Of a DNA stretch of 64,000 nucleotides, positions 8,448-16,205 are shown piece after piece. The DNA is from Amycolatopsis keratiniphila subsp. keratiniphila. GTDB lineage: Bacteria; Actinomycetota; Actinomycetes; Mycobacteriales; Pseudonocardiaceae. Under the pieces are notes generated by a model. It was not told where the DNA came from. It did not search any database and worked only from the letters and a program-made list of their open reading frames with translations. The position numbers were made by a program, and so were the translations under genes. The stretch is taken from NCBI RefSeq assembly GCF_001620365.2, contig NZ_LQMT02000021.1:96160-160159 (forward strand), in the 5' to 3' direction. The number at the start of each line of letters is the position of its first letter. Positions within the stretch are counted from its first letter, which is position 1.

Positions 8448-11312
8448 ATGCCGAGGCCAGAACGCCCACTAGACGGTGAGAACACGGCACTGACACGGTT
8501 CGCCGCGGACCTGCGGACACTGCGGGAGGCGGCGGGAAGACCGACGTACCGACAACTGAGCGCTCGCGCCCACTACTCGACCGCTTCGCTGTCCGAGGCC
8601 GCGGCCGGCCGGAAACTGCCCAGCCTGGCGGTGACGCTCGCGTTCGTCGACGCCTGCGGTGGCGACCGAGCGGCCTGGGAATCCCGCTGGAGCGCCTTGG
8701 CGGCGGAGCTCCACACGCCGTCCCCGATGGACGGCCCCAACGACACGGCCAGCCCGTACGCGGGCCTCACGTGCTTCGAAATCGAGGACGTGGAACGCTT
8801 CTTCGGACGGGACGACGAGGTCACCGATCTGATGAAACGGCTCCGAGAGCAACGTTTCCTCGGTGTGTTCGGCGCCTCCGGGGCGGGCAAATCGTCGGTA
8901 CTCCGCGCCGGGCTGGCCGCCCGGATCCGGGAGGAGACACCGGACCGGCCGGTGGCGGTCCTGACCCCAGGCCCGCATCCGATCGAGGAATGCGCTGTGT
9001 ACCTGGCGAAGCTGACCGGCGGCCCGGTCGCGGCGATCCGGGACGAACTGGCGGCCGAGCCGCGGAACCTGCATCTGCGGATCCGGCAGACGATGGCCGA
9101 GCTCGGCGATGAGGTGGAGCTGCTTCTCATCGTCGACCAGTTCGAAGAGGTCTTCTCGTCGTGTTCCGATCCGGGTGAGCGCGAGTGGTTCATCGAGGCG
9201 CTGTTGATCGCGGCGGGCACCGCGACGAGCCGGGCGCGGGTCGTGCTCGGGGTCCGCGCGGACTTCTTCGGCCACTTGGGGCAGTATCCGCGCCTGGTGG
9301 CCGCGCTTCGCGACGCCCAGGTGCTGATCGGCTCGATGAGCGCCGACGCGCTGAGGGAAGTCGTCATCCGCCCGGCCGCGGCGGTGAACTGCACGGTGGA
9401 AACCGCTTTGGTGACCCGGCTGGTCGCCGAGGCGGCCGGGCATCCAGGCACCCTTCCGCTGCTGTCGCACGCGTTGCGGGAAACCTGGCGGCATCGCGGC
9501 GGGATGGCTTTGACGCTGGCGGGCTACGACCGGACGGGCGGTATCCGACACGCGCTTTCCCGCACCGCGGAAGAGGTCTACACCGGCCTCGACCCGGATC
9601 GGCGTACGGCGGCCAGGAACCTGTTCCTCCGGCTGACCGCTACGGAGGACGGCGTCACGGACACCCGGCGGCGGGTGTCGCTGCGCGAGCTGGGCGACGA
9701 CGCCGTCACCGCCGACGTGATCGACCGGCTCGCCCGGGCCCGCCTGCTGACCGTGGACAAGGACAGTGTCGAGCTGGCACACGAAGCGCTCATCCGGCAT
9801 TGGCCCCGGCTGCGCGACTGGCTCACCGAAGACCGCGACGGGCTCCGTGTCCATCGCCAGCTCACCACCGCCACGGACACCTGGGAAGCGCTCGGAAAGG
9901 ACGAAAGCACGCTGTACCGGGGTATGCGACTCGCGCTCGCGCTGGAATGGGCGGAGCGATACGAGACCGCGATGTCCCCGCGCGAGCGGCGTTTCCTGCA
10001 GGCCAGCAAATCCATCGAAATCAAATGCGGCCGGCGGCTGCGGCAGCTGGTGGGCGTCCTCAGCGTCCTGGTCCTGCTGGCCGTCACCACGACGGTCTTC
10101 GCCGTACGCGCCCAGCAGACGGCCACCGGGCAGCGCAACGCGAGCCAGGCCCAAGTCGTCGCGAGCCAGGCGATCGCGCTCTACCCTGCCGACCCGGATC
10201 TGGCCGTCCAGCTCAGCCTGTCCGCACACAGACTGGCTCCGACCACCCACACGCGCGAAGCCCTGCACAGCACCTTGCCACTCGCGGTGATCAGTCATCC
10301 CACCGAAATCCTTTCGGTGGCCTACAGCCCGGACGGCCGCACCCTGGCGACCGCGAACCACGACGGCAGCATCCGGCTGTGGGACCTCGCCGATCCCCGA
10401 AAACCCGTCGTGATCGGCGTTTTGACCGGCCACACCTCGGAGATCAACTCGGTGGCCTTCAGCCCGGACGGGCGGACCCTCGCCTCCGGTGCCTTCGATC
10501 GCACGGTACGGCTCTGGAACGTCACTGAAGTCCGGCGGCCGCTGGCGACGGCGACCCTCACCGGTCACACCGAGGCGGTCAAGTCGGTGGCCTTCAGTCC
10601 CGACGGCCGCAGGCTGGTCTCGTCGAGCATGGACCATCGTGCCCGGCTGTGGGACGTCGCGGACCCTGCGAAACCCACGGAGCTGGGCACCCTCGACGCG
10701 GACGCGGAAGCTTTGTTCAGCGCGAAATTCAGCGGCGACGGACACACCCTCTCCACCGGGGGCGACGACAGCACCGTCCGGCTGTGGAACGTCACCGATC
10801 CCCGGAAGCCCGTGTTGTCGTCCACCCTCACCGGGCACAGTCAGATGGTGCTGGCGATCGCCATGAGCCCGGACGGCCACACGCTCGCCTCCGCCGGCGA
10901 CGATCAGACCGTGCGGCTGTGGGACATCGCCGAGCCCGCCCGGCCGCGGCCGCTGGCCACGCTCACCGGCCACGCCGACGGCGTGTACGCGGTGGCGTTC
11001 AGTTCGGACGGCCGCACGCTGGCTTCCGCCGGCGACGATCGGACCGTCCGCTTGTGGGATGTGACCGATACCCGCCGTCCGGCGGGACCGGTCACCCTCA
11101 GCAGTCACACCGACGCCGTCGAATCGGTGGCGTTCAGCCCCGACGGCCGCACCCTCGCCACCGCCAGCTGGGACAACACGACCCGGTTGCTCGACACGAA
11201 TGTCGCCCAGGACGGCGCCCGCGCCTGCGAGCACGTGCGCAGGCAGATCACCGAAGAGGAGTGGAACCGCTACTTCCCCGATCTCGACTACGCGCCTCCG
11301 TGCACGTCGTGA
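8448..11312 (+). CDS. HTH-STAND NTPase-WD40 repeat protein
   Basis: A 954-residue protein in the order: XRE-like helix-turn-helix (about residues 10-75); STAND/NACHT-type ATPase with Walker A GASGAGKSS (about 142-150) and Walker B LLLIVDQFEE (about 226-235); helical region; one hydrophobic helix near 545-565; and seven WD40 repeats (about 620-915, each with SPDGRTLA...VRLWD), enough for a closed propeller. GGAGGGG before the ATG at 8448 favours it over the ATG at 8436. STAND proteins are switches that assemble on sensing a ligand; the HTH suggests DNA contact. Role unknown: signalling or defence are options. Confidence 0.85.
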   Translation: MPRPERPLDGENTALTRFAADLRTLREAAGRPTYRQLSARAHYSTASLSEAAAGRKLPSLAVTLAFVDACGGDRAAWESRWSALAAELHTPSPMDGPNDTASPYAGLTCFEIEDVERFFGRDDEVTDLMKRLREQRFLGVFGASGAGKSSVLRAGLAARIREETPDRPVAVLTPGPHPIEECAVYLAKLTGGPVAAIRDELAAEPRNLHLRIRQTMAELGDEVELLLIVDQFEEVFSSCSDPGEREWFIEALLIAAGTATSRARVVLGVRADFFGHLGQYPRLVAALRDAQVLIGSMSADALREVVIRPAAAVNCTVETALVTRLVAEAAGHPGTLPLLSHALRETWRHRGGMALTLAGYDRTGGIRHALSRTAEEVYTGLDPDRRTAARNLFLRLTATEDGVTDTRRRVSLRELGDDAVTADVIDRLARARLLTVDKDSVELAHEALIRHWPRLRDWLTEDRDGLRVHRQLTTATDTWEALGKDESTLYRGMRLALALEWAERYETAMSPRERRFLQASKSIEIKCGRRLRQLVGVLSVLVLLAVTTTVFAVRAQQTATGQRNASQAQVVASQAIALYPADPDLAVQLSLSAHRLAPTTHTREALHSTLPLAVISHPTEILSVAYSPDGRTLATANHDGSIRLWDLADPRKPVVIGVLTGHTSEINSVAFSPDGRTLASGAFDRTVRLWNVTEVRRPLATATLTGHTEAVKSVAFSPDGRRLVSSSMDHRARLWDVADPAKPTELGTLDADAEALFSAKFSGDGHTLSTGGDDSTVRLWNVTDPRKPVLSSTLTGHSQMVLAIAMSPDGHTLASAGDDQTVRLWDIAEPARPRPLATLTGHADGVYAVAFSSDGRTLASAGDDRTVRLWDVTDTRRPAGPVTLSSHTDAVESVAFSPDGRTLATASWDNTTRLLDTNVAQDGARACEHVRRQITEEEWNRYFPDLDYAPPCTS

Positions 11313-11322
11313 AGACCCCGTG

Positions 11323-11360
11323 GCGGCCGTCGCACTCCGGCGACGAAGTGCGACGGCCGC
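11323..11360. terminator. Bidirectional terminator
   Basis: A perfect 13-bp stem (11323-11335 with 11348-11360, 12-nt loop) fills the short gap between the convergent STAND gene (stop 11312) and I36-like gene (stop 11367), and would serve both. Confidence 0.8.
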
Positions 11361-11366
11361 GCGGAC

Positions 11367-11738
11367 TCAGCAGATCCGGATCGAGCTGTACGCGTCGTTG
11401 TGCGGGAACCAGCCTCGCGTCCCTGGCCTGGACACGTACATCGCTCCCTTGTAGTAGGCCTCGGTGTAGAAGCAGAAGGAGTTCCCGCGGTTGTTGTTGA
11501 ACCCGGAACTGATCTGGTCGTTCATGCTGCCGTTCCCGAATTTGCTCAGGTCGGGGATGGCGTTGATGAGCGCGACCCTGGGGCCGTCTCCGCCGGGCCA
11601 GGCCCACGCACACATGTAATCGGGCGGGCACTCCCAGGCCTCTTCCGCCGCCTGCGCCGGCCCTGCTCCCATCACCATGGCCCCCACGGCCGCGGCCGCT
11701 ACGGCGAGCGAAGTGGCTTTGCGGATCTTCGGTGCCAT
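11367..11738 (-). CDS. Secreted peptidase inhibitor family I36-like protein
   Basis: A 123-residue protein with a signal peptide of about 30 residues ending AQA. The mature part carries four cysteines (WECPP, YMCAW, SFCFY, final IC) and the I36/crystallin-like pattern of aromatic residues and glycines, ending SSIRIC. AAGGGAG lies before the ATG at 11738. It is a distant paralogue of the protein at 3086-3475. It should be an exported, disulfide-bonded small protein; inhibition of extracellular proteases is known for the family founder only. Confidence 0.75.
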   Translation of the reverse strand: MAPKIRKATSLAVAAAAVGAMVMGAGPAQAAEEAWECPPDYMCAWAWPGGDGPRVALINAIPDLSKFGNGSMNDQISSGFNNNRGNSFCFYTEAYYKGAMYVSRPGTRGWFPHNDAYSSIRIC

Positions 11739-11770
11739 CTGTCTCCCTTCCGGCGGTGCGGGTCACCGCG

Positions 11771-11846
11771 TCGCCATCGAGATCTACGGCAACGGAGTTG
11801 TCCACGGCCGAGGCCGGGACGCTGATCAACAACCTCCGAACAACGA
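11771..11846. repeat. Regulatory repeat, copy 2 (with 8356-8428)
   Basis: Second copy of the block described at 8356-8428. Here it ends 33 nt upstream of the I36 gene on the minus strand, nearly the same distance as copy 1 has to its minus-strand ATG (37 nt), which argues for a conserved minus-strand promoter or operator rather than a chance match. Confidence 0.5.
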
Positions 11847-11898
11847 GGATTCCCGCGAAGTCGTCCAACCGTGGCGCCGGGCGCTATAGGTTGTGCGA

Positions 11899-12513
11899 AT
11901 GTACGTGCCGACCCCGACACAGCACGACCCACGTCCGACCGGGCAGCCGTGGTGGCTCGTCATCGGGCCCGGGTTCGCCGCGCTCATCGGACTGTTCCTG
12001 CTCACCGTGATCTACCGCTTCGACGGCGAGTCTCCCCTGCGGATCGATCTCGGCATGTCCAGCCAAGCGCTACTGCTGAACGGTCTCGTCTCGTATCTCG
12101 TCGCGGCCGCGATCGCCTTCCCCGCGGGCCTGCTGCTCAGCGCGCGCTTCCCGACGTCGGTGACCGTGCCCGCGCTCGTCTTGATGCTCATGGGCGTCCT
12201 CTTGGTCGCCTTCGTCCCGGGCAGCGGCCTGCTCCTGGTCGGCCGGGTGCTGAACGGGCTCGGTGCGGGCGCCGTTCTCGGGGTGACCGTCGCGCTGATC
12301 CGACGGCTCCGGACCGGTCGCGGCATCGCGGCCGGAGTGGCGGCCGGACTCGGTGTGCTCGCCTTGGCCATCGCGCCGGTCCTCGGCGGGCTGCTCTCAG
12401 ACGCGACGGGCTTCCGGGTGGTGTTCGTGGTGGCCGCGTTGTTCGTGTTCGTGGCACTCGTCGTCGCCGGGGTCATCGGCATCGTCACGCTGGCCAAGCC
12501 GAAGCACGCCTGA
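11899..12513 (+). CDS. Six-helix membrane protein, MFS-like half
   Basis: A 204-residue protein with about six membrane helices and an MFS-like motif GRVLNGLGAG followed by a RRLRTGRG loop; it resembles one half of an MFS carrier rather than a full-length one (about 400 residues). The ATG at 11899 has no clear ribosome site, and a TATAGG box about 10 nt upstream suggests a leaderless transcript; a GTG at 11893 is an alternative. It could work as a dimer or be a shortened transporter. Convergent with the MarR gene (3-nt gap). Substrate unknown. Confidence 0.6.
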   Translation: MYVPTPTQHDPRPTGQPWWLVIGPGFAALIGLFLLTVIYRFDGESPLRIDLGMSSQALLLNGLVSYLVAAAIAFPAGLLLSARFPTSVTVPALVLMLMGVLLVAFVPGSGLLLVGRVLNGLGAGAVLGVTVALIRRLRTGRGIAAGVAAGLGVLALAIAPVLGGLLSDATGFRVVFVVAALFVFVALVVAGVIGIVTLAKPKHA

Positions 12514-12516
12514 CCT

Positions 12517-12927
12517 TCAGTCGCCGAGCGTCCGCAACACCGCGAGCACGTCGTCCGGCACGTCGAGGCCGGCTTCCACTTCCGCCACCTTCGCGGCCAC
12601 GCGGCGGTACGTCGCGCGGCCACGGGCGCTCAGGTGCACGAGCACGCGACGTCTGTCCGCGGTGTCGACCTCGCGATAGGCCTGCGCGGTGGTGACCAGC
12701 TTGTCCACCACCCTGGTCAGCGTCGGGGCGGTGGCGAGCGTCCGGTCGGCGAGGTCGGCCATGGCGAGTCCGCCCTTGCCGCTCAGCGCGTCCAGCACGA
12801 GCCACTGGTCCAGGGTGAGGCCTTCCTTGGCCAGCACCTGCTCGACCCTGGCGGCGACGGCACGGGCGGCGCGGGTGAGCGAGCCGGTGAGCGACGTCCC
12901 GCCGACCGTGACGCCGCGTGTCCCCAT
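12517..12927 (-). CDS. MarR-family transcriptional regulator
   Basis: A 136-residue winged-helix regulator: helix-turn-helix around LTLDQWLVLDALSGKGG and MADLADRT, wing residues DRRRVLVHLS. AGGGGAC before the ATG at 12927 sets the start. It is divergent from the amide-binding/AmiS/AmiE operon, and an inverted-repeat element between them (12963-12979) recurs before amiS (14125-14140). MarR proteins bind such sites as dimers and are released by small ligands, so it is the likely repressor of amide use. In Pseudomonas this job is done by AmiR/AmiC antitermination; no AmiR is seen here. Confidence 0.8.
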   Translation of the reverse strand: MGTRGVTVGGTSLTGSLTRAARAVAARVEQVLAKEGLTLDQWLVLDALSGKGGLAMADLADRTLATAPTLTRVVDKLVTTAQAYREVDTADRRRVLVHLSARGRATYRRVAAKVAEVEAGLDVPDDVLAVLRTLGD

Positions 12928-12962
12928 ATCCCGTCCCCTTGCCAAAACCGGACACCCTCGCA

Positions 12963-12979
12963 ATACTTCCAGGTGAAAG
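12963..12979. promoter_or_regulatory. Candidate MarR operator, copy 1
   Basis: ATACTTCCAGGTGAAA (12963-12978) contains an imperfect inverted repeat (CTTCCA/TGAAAG) and lies between the divergent MarR gene and the amide operon. Thirteen of 16 positions match the element at 14125-14140. Confidence 0.5.
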
Positions 12980-13014
12980 CACTTTGACCTTACCGGGCCA
13001 CCGCACGGAGCGCC

Positions 13015-14091
13015 ATGCCCCTACGCCTCGCCACCCGGCCCCGCGACGACACCTGGCGTGTGGCCATGGTGGTCCCGTTGCAGGGGCCCGCCGGGCTGTT
13101 CGGTCCGTCGTGCGAGGCGATCACCGAGCTGGCCGTCCACGAGCTCAACGAATCCGGCGGCATTCTCGGCCGCCAGGTCGAGGCCGAGGTGGTCGACGGC
13201 GGCGGCACCCCTGCGCAGGTGGCAGGCGACCTGCGACGGCTCGTCGACAGCGGGCGGGTCGACGCGGTGAGCGGCTGGCACATCTCGTCGATCCGCCACG
13301 CGCTCGCGCCGGTCGTGGCCGACAAGATCCCGTACGTGTACACGTCGCTCTACGAAGGCGGCGAGCGCCGCTCGGGCATCTTCTGCACGGGCGAGACACC
13401 GCGCTGCCAGATCGAACCGGCGCTGCGCTGGCTGCGCGACCACCTCGGCACCCGGCGCTGGTTCGTCGTCGGCGATGACTACGTCTGGCCGCACCGTTCG
13501 ACCCGCGCGATCCGGCAGTACGCCAAGGATCTCGATCTGCGCATCACCGGCGAGGCGTTCGTCGGGCTCGGCACCGGTGATATGTCCACAGTGGTCCGTC
13601 AGATCGAACAGTCCACAAGCGACGGTGTGCTCATGTTGCTGGTCGGGCAGGACGCGGTGCGGTTCAACCGCGCCTTCGCCGCGCACGGGCTCAGCGACCG
13701 GCTGGTCCGGTTCAGCCCGCTGATGGAGGAGAACATGCTCCTGGCGAGCGGCGCGAACGCCACCGGCAACCTCTACGTCTCCGCCGCCTACTTCCGTTCC
13801 ATGGTCACCGCCGACGCGATGGACCTGCTCGGCCGTTACGTCGACCGCAACGGCCCCGGCGCCCCAGCGCTCAACAACGCCGCCGAATCCTGTTACGAGG
13901 GGCTGCATACGCTCGCGGAACTGGTCCGCCGGGCGGGGACGCCGGAGCTTCCCGCGCTCAACGCGGCGATCGACGGCGTCGCCTATCACGGCCCTCGCGG
14001 CACGATCGAATTCCGCGGGCAGCAGGCCGATCAGCACGTCCATCTCGCGGTCGCCGACGGTTACGACTTCGAAGTCCTCACCCGGCTCTGA
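13015..14091 (+). CDS. AmiC-like amide-binding protein (ABC-type binding fold)
   Basis: A 358-residue periplasmic-binding-protein-like receptor of the urea/short-chain-amide family (receptor family ligand-binding region, segments VVPLQGPAGLFGPSC and NLYVSAAYF). It has no signal peptide: the N-terminus is charged and direct (MPLRLATRPRDD), so it should stay in the cytoplasm as AmiC does. GGAG precedes the ATG. It heads an operon with AmiS and AmiE. In Pseudomonas AmiC senses amides and holds the antiterminator AmiR; here the partner is not obvious, so it may be a sensor or a chaperone-like binder. Confidence 0.75.
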   Translation: MPLRLATRPRDDTWRVAMVVPLQGPAGLFGPSCEAITELAVHELNESGGILGRQVEAEVVDGGGTPAQVAGDLRRLVDSGRVDAVSGWHISSIRHALAPVVADKIPYVYTSLYEGGERRSGIFCTGETPRCQIEPALRWLRDHLGTRRWFVVGDDYVWPHRSTRAIRQYAKDLDLRITGEAFVGLGTGDMSTVVRQIEQSTSDGVLMLLVGQDAVRFNRAFAAHGLSDRLVRFSPLMEENMLLASGANATGNLYVSAAYFRSMVTADAMDLLGRYVDRNGPGAPALNNAAESCYEGLHTLAELVRRAGTPELPALNAAIDGVAYHGPRGTIEFRGQQADQHVHLAVADGYDFEVLTRL

Positions 14092-14124
14092 GAAAGCACC
14101 TCTTGACGCACCCCGGCTCACCAC

Positions 14125-14140
14125 ATACTTTCATTTGAAA
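14125..14140. promoter_or_regulatory. Candidate MarR operator, copy 2
   Basis: ATACTTTCATTTGAAA holds a perfect 12-bp palindrome TTTCATTTGAAA (14129-14140), between the AmiC-like gene and amiS. It matches the element in front of the AmiC-like gene, which suggests a second regulated promoter for amiS-amiE. Confidence 0.55.
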
Positions 14141-14175
14141 TTATTCCACGTGACATCGATTACGCGGAGGTGAGC

Positions 14176-14685
14176 ATGGGCAGCGTGGGCTTGCTCTACG
14201 TCGGCGCCGCTCTGATGATCAACGGCCTGATGCTGCTCGGCCGGATACCGCCGCGGTCGGCGGCGGTGCTGAACCTGTTCGTCGGCGCGCTCCAGTGCGT
14301 CACCCCGACCGTGCTGATCGTGCAGGCGGGCGGCGACCGGGACGCGATCCTCGCCGCGTCCGGCCTGTACCTGTTCGGTTTCACCTACCTGTACGTCGGC
14401 ATCGCGAACCTCGCGGACCTGACGCCCGAAGGCATCGGCTGGTTCTCGCTCTTCGTGGCGGGTGCCGCCGTGGTGTACGCGGGAATCGCCTTCTGGCACG
14501 ACGGCGATCCGGTGTTCGGCGTCATCTGGTTGTCCTGGGCGCTGTTGTGGACGTTGTTCTTCCTGGTTCTCGGCCTCGGAAAGGAGCGTCTGACGCGGTT
14601 CACCGGCTGGACCGCCCTGCTGCTCAGCCAGCCCACGTGCACGGTGCCCGCCTTCCTCGGCCTCACCGGCGTTTACCCGTCCTGA
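14176..14685 (+). CDS. amiS: AmiS/UreI family amide or urea channel
   Basis: A 169-residue membrane protein with six helices and the family signature around LYLFGFTYLYVGI and GWFSLFVAG. AmiS/UreI proteins let urea or short amides enter the cell. GGAGG five nt before the ATG at 14176 makes this start more likely than the GTG at 14170. It sits 27 nt before amiE, so import and hydrolysis of amides are co-expressed. The last residues are less conserved than the core. Confidence 0.85.
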   Translation: MGSVGLLYVGAALMINGLMLLGRIPPRSAAVLNLFVGALQCVTPTVLIVQAGGDRDAILAASGLYLFGFTYLYVGIANLADLTPEGIGWFSLFVAGAAVVYAGIAFWHDGDPVFGVIWLSWALLWTLFFLVLGLGKERLTRFTGWTALLLSQPTCTVPAFLGLTGVYPS

Positions 14686-14712
14686 AAAACCGTTCGGAGA
14701 AAAGGAGTCTTC

Positions 14713-15711
14713 ATGCGACACGGTGACATTTCCGCCAGCCCGGACACGGTCGGCGTCGCGGTGGTCAACTACAAGATGCCACGGCTGCACACCAAGGCCG
14801 AAGTCCTCGCCAACGCCCGCAAGATCGCCGAAATGGTGGCGGGCATGAAATCCGGCCTTCCCGGCATGGACCTCGTGGTGTTCCCGGAGTACTCGACGCA
14901 GGGCATCATGTACGACCCCAAGGAAATGTACGAGACCGCCGCGACGATTCCCGGCGAGGAGACCGAGATCTTCGCCGCCGCGTGCCGCGAAGCCCAGACG
15001 TGGGGTGTTTTCTCCATCACCGGCGAGCGCCACGAAGACCACCCGAACAAGCCGCCGTACAACACGCTCGTGCTCATCAACGACCGCGGCGAGATCGTCC
15101 AGAAATACCGCAAGATCCTGCCCTGGTGCCCGATCGAAGGCTGGTACCCCGGCGAGGACACCTACGTCAGCGACGGGCCCAAGGGCATGAAGATCTCGCT
15201 GATCATCTGCGACGACGGGAACTACCCGGAGATCTGGCGTGACTGCGCGATGAAGGGCGCCGAACTGATCGTGCGTTGCCAGGGCTACATGTACCCGGCC
15301 AAGGAACAGCAGATCCTGATCGCCAAGGCGATGGCGTGGGCCAACAACTGTTACGTGGCCGTCGCGAACGCCGCCGGTTTCGACGGCGTGTACTCCTACT
15401 TCGGCCATTCCGCGATCATCGGTTTCGACGGACGCACGCTCGGCGAGACCGGCGAAGAGGAATACGGGATCCAGTACGCGCAGCTTTCGATTTCGGCGAT
15501 CCGCGACGCCCGGACCTACGACCAGTCGCAGAACCACATCTTCAAGCTGCTGCACCGCGGGTACACCGGCGTGCAGGACGCGGACGAAGGCGACAAGGGC
15601 GTGGCGGACTGCCCGTTCGACTTCTACAAGCTCTGGGTCACCGACGCCAAGAAGGCGCAGGAGAAGGTGGAGTCGATCACCCGCGACACCATCGCTCCGC
15701 GGCATCCCTGA
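14713..15711 (+). CDS. amiE: Aliphatic amidase (nitrilase superfamily)
   Basis: A 332-residue enzyme that is very similar over its whole length to Pseudomonas AmiE, which hydrolyses short aliphatic amides (acetamide, propionamide) to the acid and ammonia. The catalytic triad is in place: Glu59 (FPEYS), Lys134 (KYRK) and Cys166 (IICDDG). It is about 14 residues shorter at the C-terminus than the Pseudomonas enzyme. A purine-rich GGAGAAAAGGAG precedes the ATG. Active as a homohexamer in the family. Its operon position after a binding protein and channel fits nitrogen or carbon scavenging from amides. Confidence 0.95.
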   Translation: MRHGDISASPDTVGVAVVNYKMPRLHTKAEVLANARKIAEMVAGMKSGLPGMDLVVFPEYSTQGIMYDPKEMYETAATIPGEETEIFAAACREAQTWGVFSITGERHEDHPNKPPYNTLVLINDRGEIVQKYRKILPWCPIEGWYPGEDTYVSDGPKGMKISLIICDDGNYPEIWRDCAMKGAELIVRCQGYMYPAKEQQILIAKAMAWANNCYVAVANAAGFDGVYSYFGHSAIIGFDGRTLGETGEEEYGIQYAQLSISAIRDARTYDQSQNHIFKLLHRGYTGVQDADEGDKGVADCPFDFYKLWVTDAKKAQEKVESITRDTIAPRHP

Positions 15712-15740
15712 CGAGGACAGTGCGCCCTAGACTCGGCGCC

Positions 15741-16205
15741 ATGGCCAGGATCGACAGCGGCAGCCGGACGATCGCCGCCCCGCCCGAGACCGTCTACCAG
15801 GCACTCCTCGACCGGGAGTCGCTCGAAGCCTGGCTACCGCCCGAGGGCATGCGTGGCCGGATCGAGCACTGGGATCCACGGCCCGGTGGCGGTTTCCGGA
15901 TGACCCTCACCTACCTCGACGCGTCCGCCGCGCCCGGCAAATCGTCGGACGCGACGGACGTCGTCGAGGTCGGGTTCGCCGACCTGGTGCCCGCGAAACG
16001 CGTGGTGCAGCAGGCCGTCTTCGCATCCGGGGACCCGGCGTTCGCGGGCACCATGACGATGACCTGGGACCTGGCCGCCGCGGGTGACGGCACCGAAGTG
16101 ACCGTCACCGCGACGGACGTGCCGCCCGGCATCGGCCAGGCCGATCACGAGGCCGGGATCGCCTCCTCGCTGGCCAACCTGGCTTCCTTCGCCGAGACGC
16201 GCTGA
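15741..16205 (+). CDS. SRPBCC/AHSA1-family protein
   Basis: A 154-residue protein with the AHSA1 (START-like) pattern: IAAPPETVYQALLD at the N-terminus, GGGFRMTLTY in the middle, and the C-terminal helix ending ASSLANLASFAE. Such proteins form a hydrophobic pocket; functions range from ligand binding to transcription-linked roles, so none is assigned. It follows amiE by 29 nt and may be read through from it. Its 3' end overlaps the convergent transporter gene by 61 nt. Confidence 0.8.
   Translation: MARIDSGSRTIAAPPETVYQALLDRESLEAWLPPEGMRGRIEHWDPRPGGGFRMTLTYLDASAAPGKSSDATDVVEVGFADLVPAKRVVQQAVFASGDPAFAGTMTMTWDLAAAGDGTEVTVTATDVPPGIGQADHEAGIASSLANLASFAETR

Noticed and set aside
8469..11234. Minus-strand open frame of 921 codons under the STAND gene
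   Set aside because: Composition is Arg/Gly-rich with no motif; the opposite strand encodes clear ATPase and WD40 repeats.
14092..14175. Riboswitch before amiS
   Set aside because: The gap is only 84 nt, with a palindromic operator but no paired leader structure typical of a known riboswitch.
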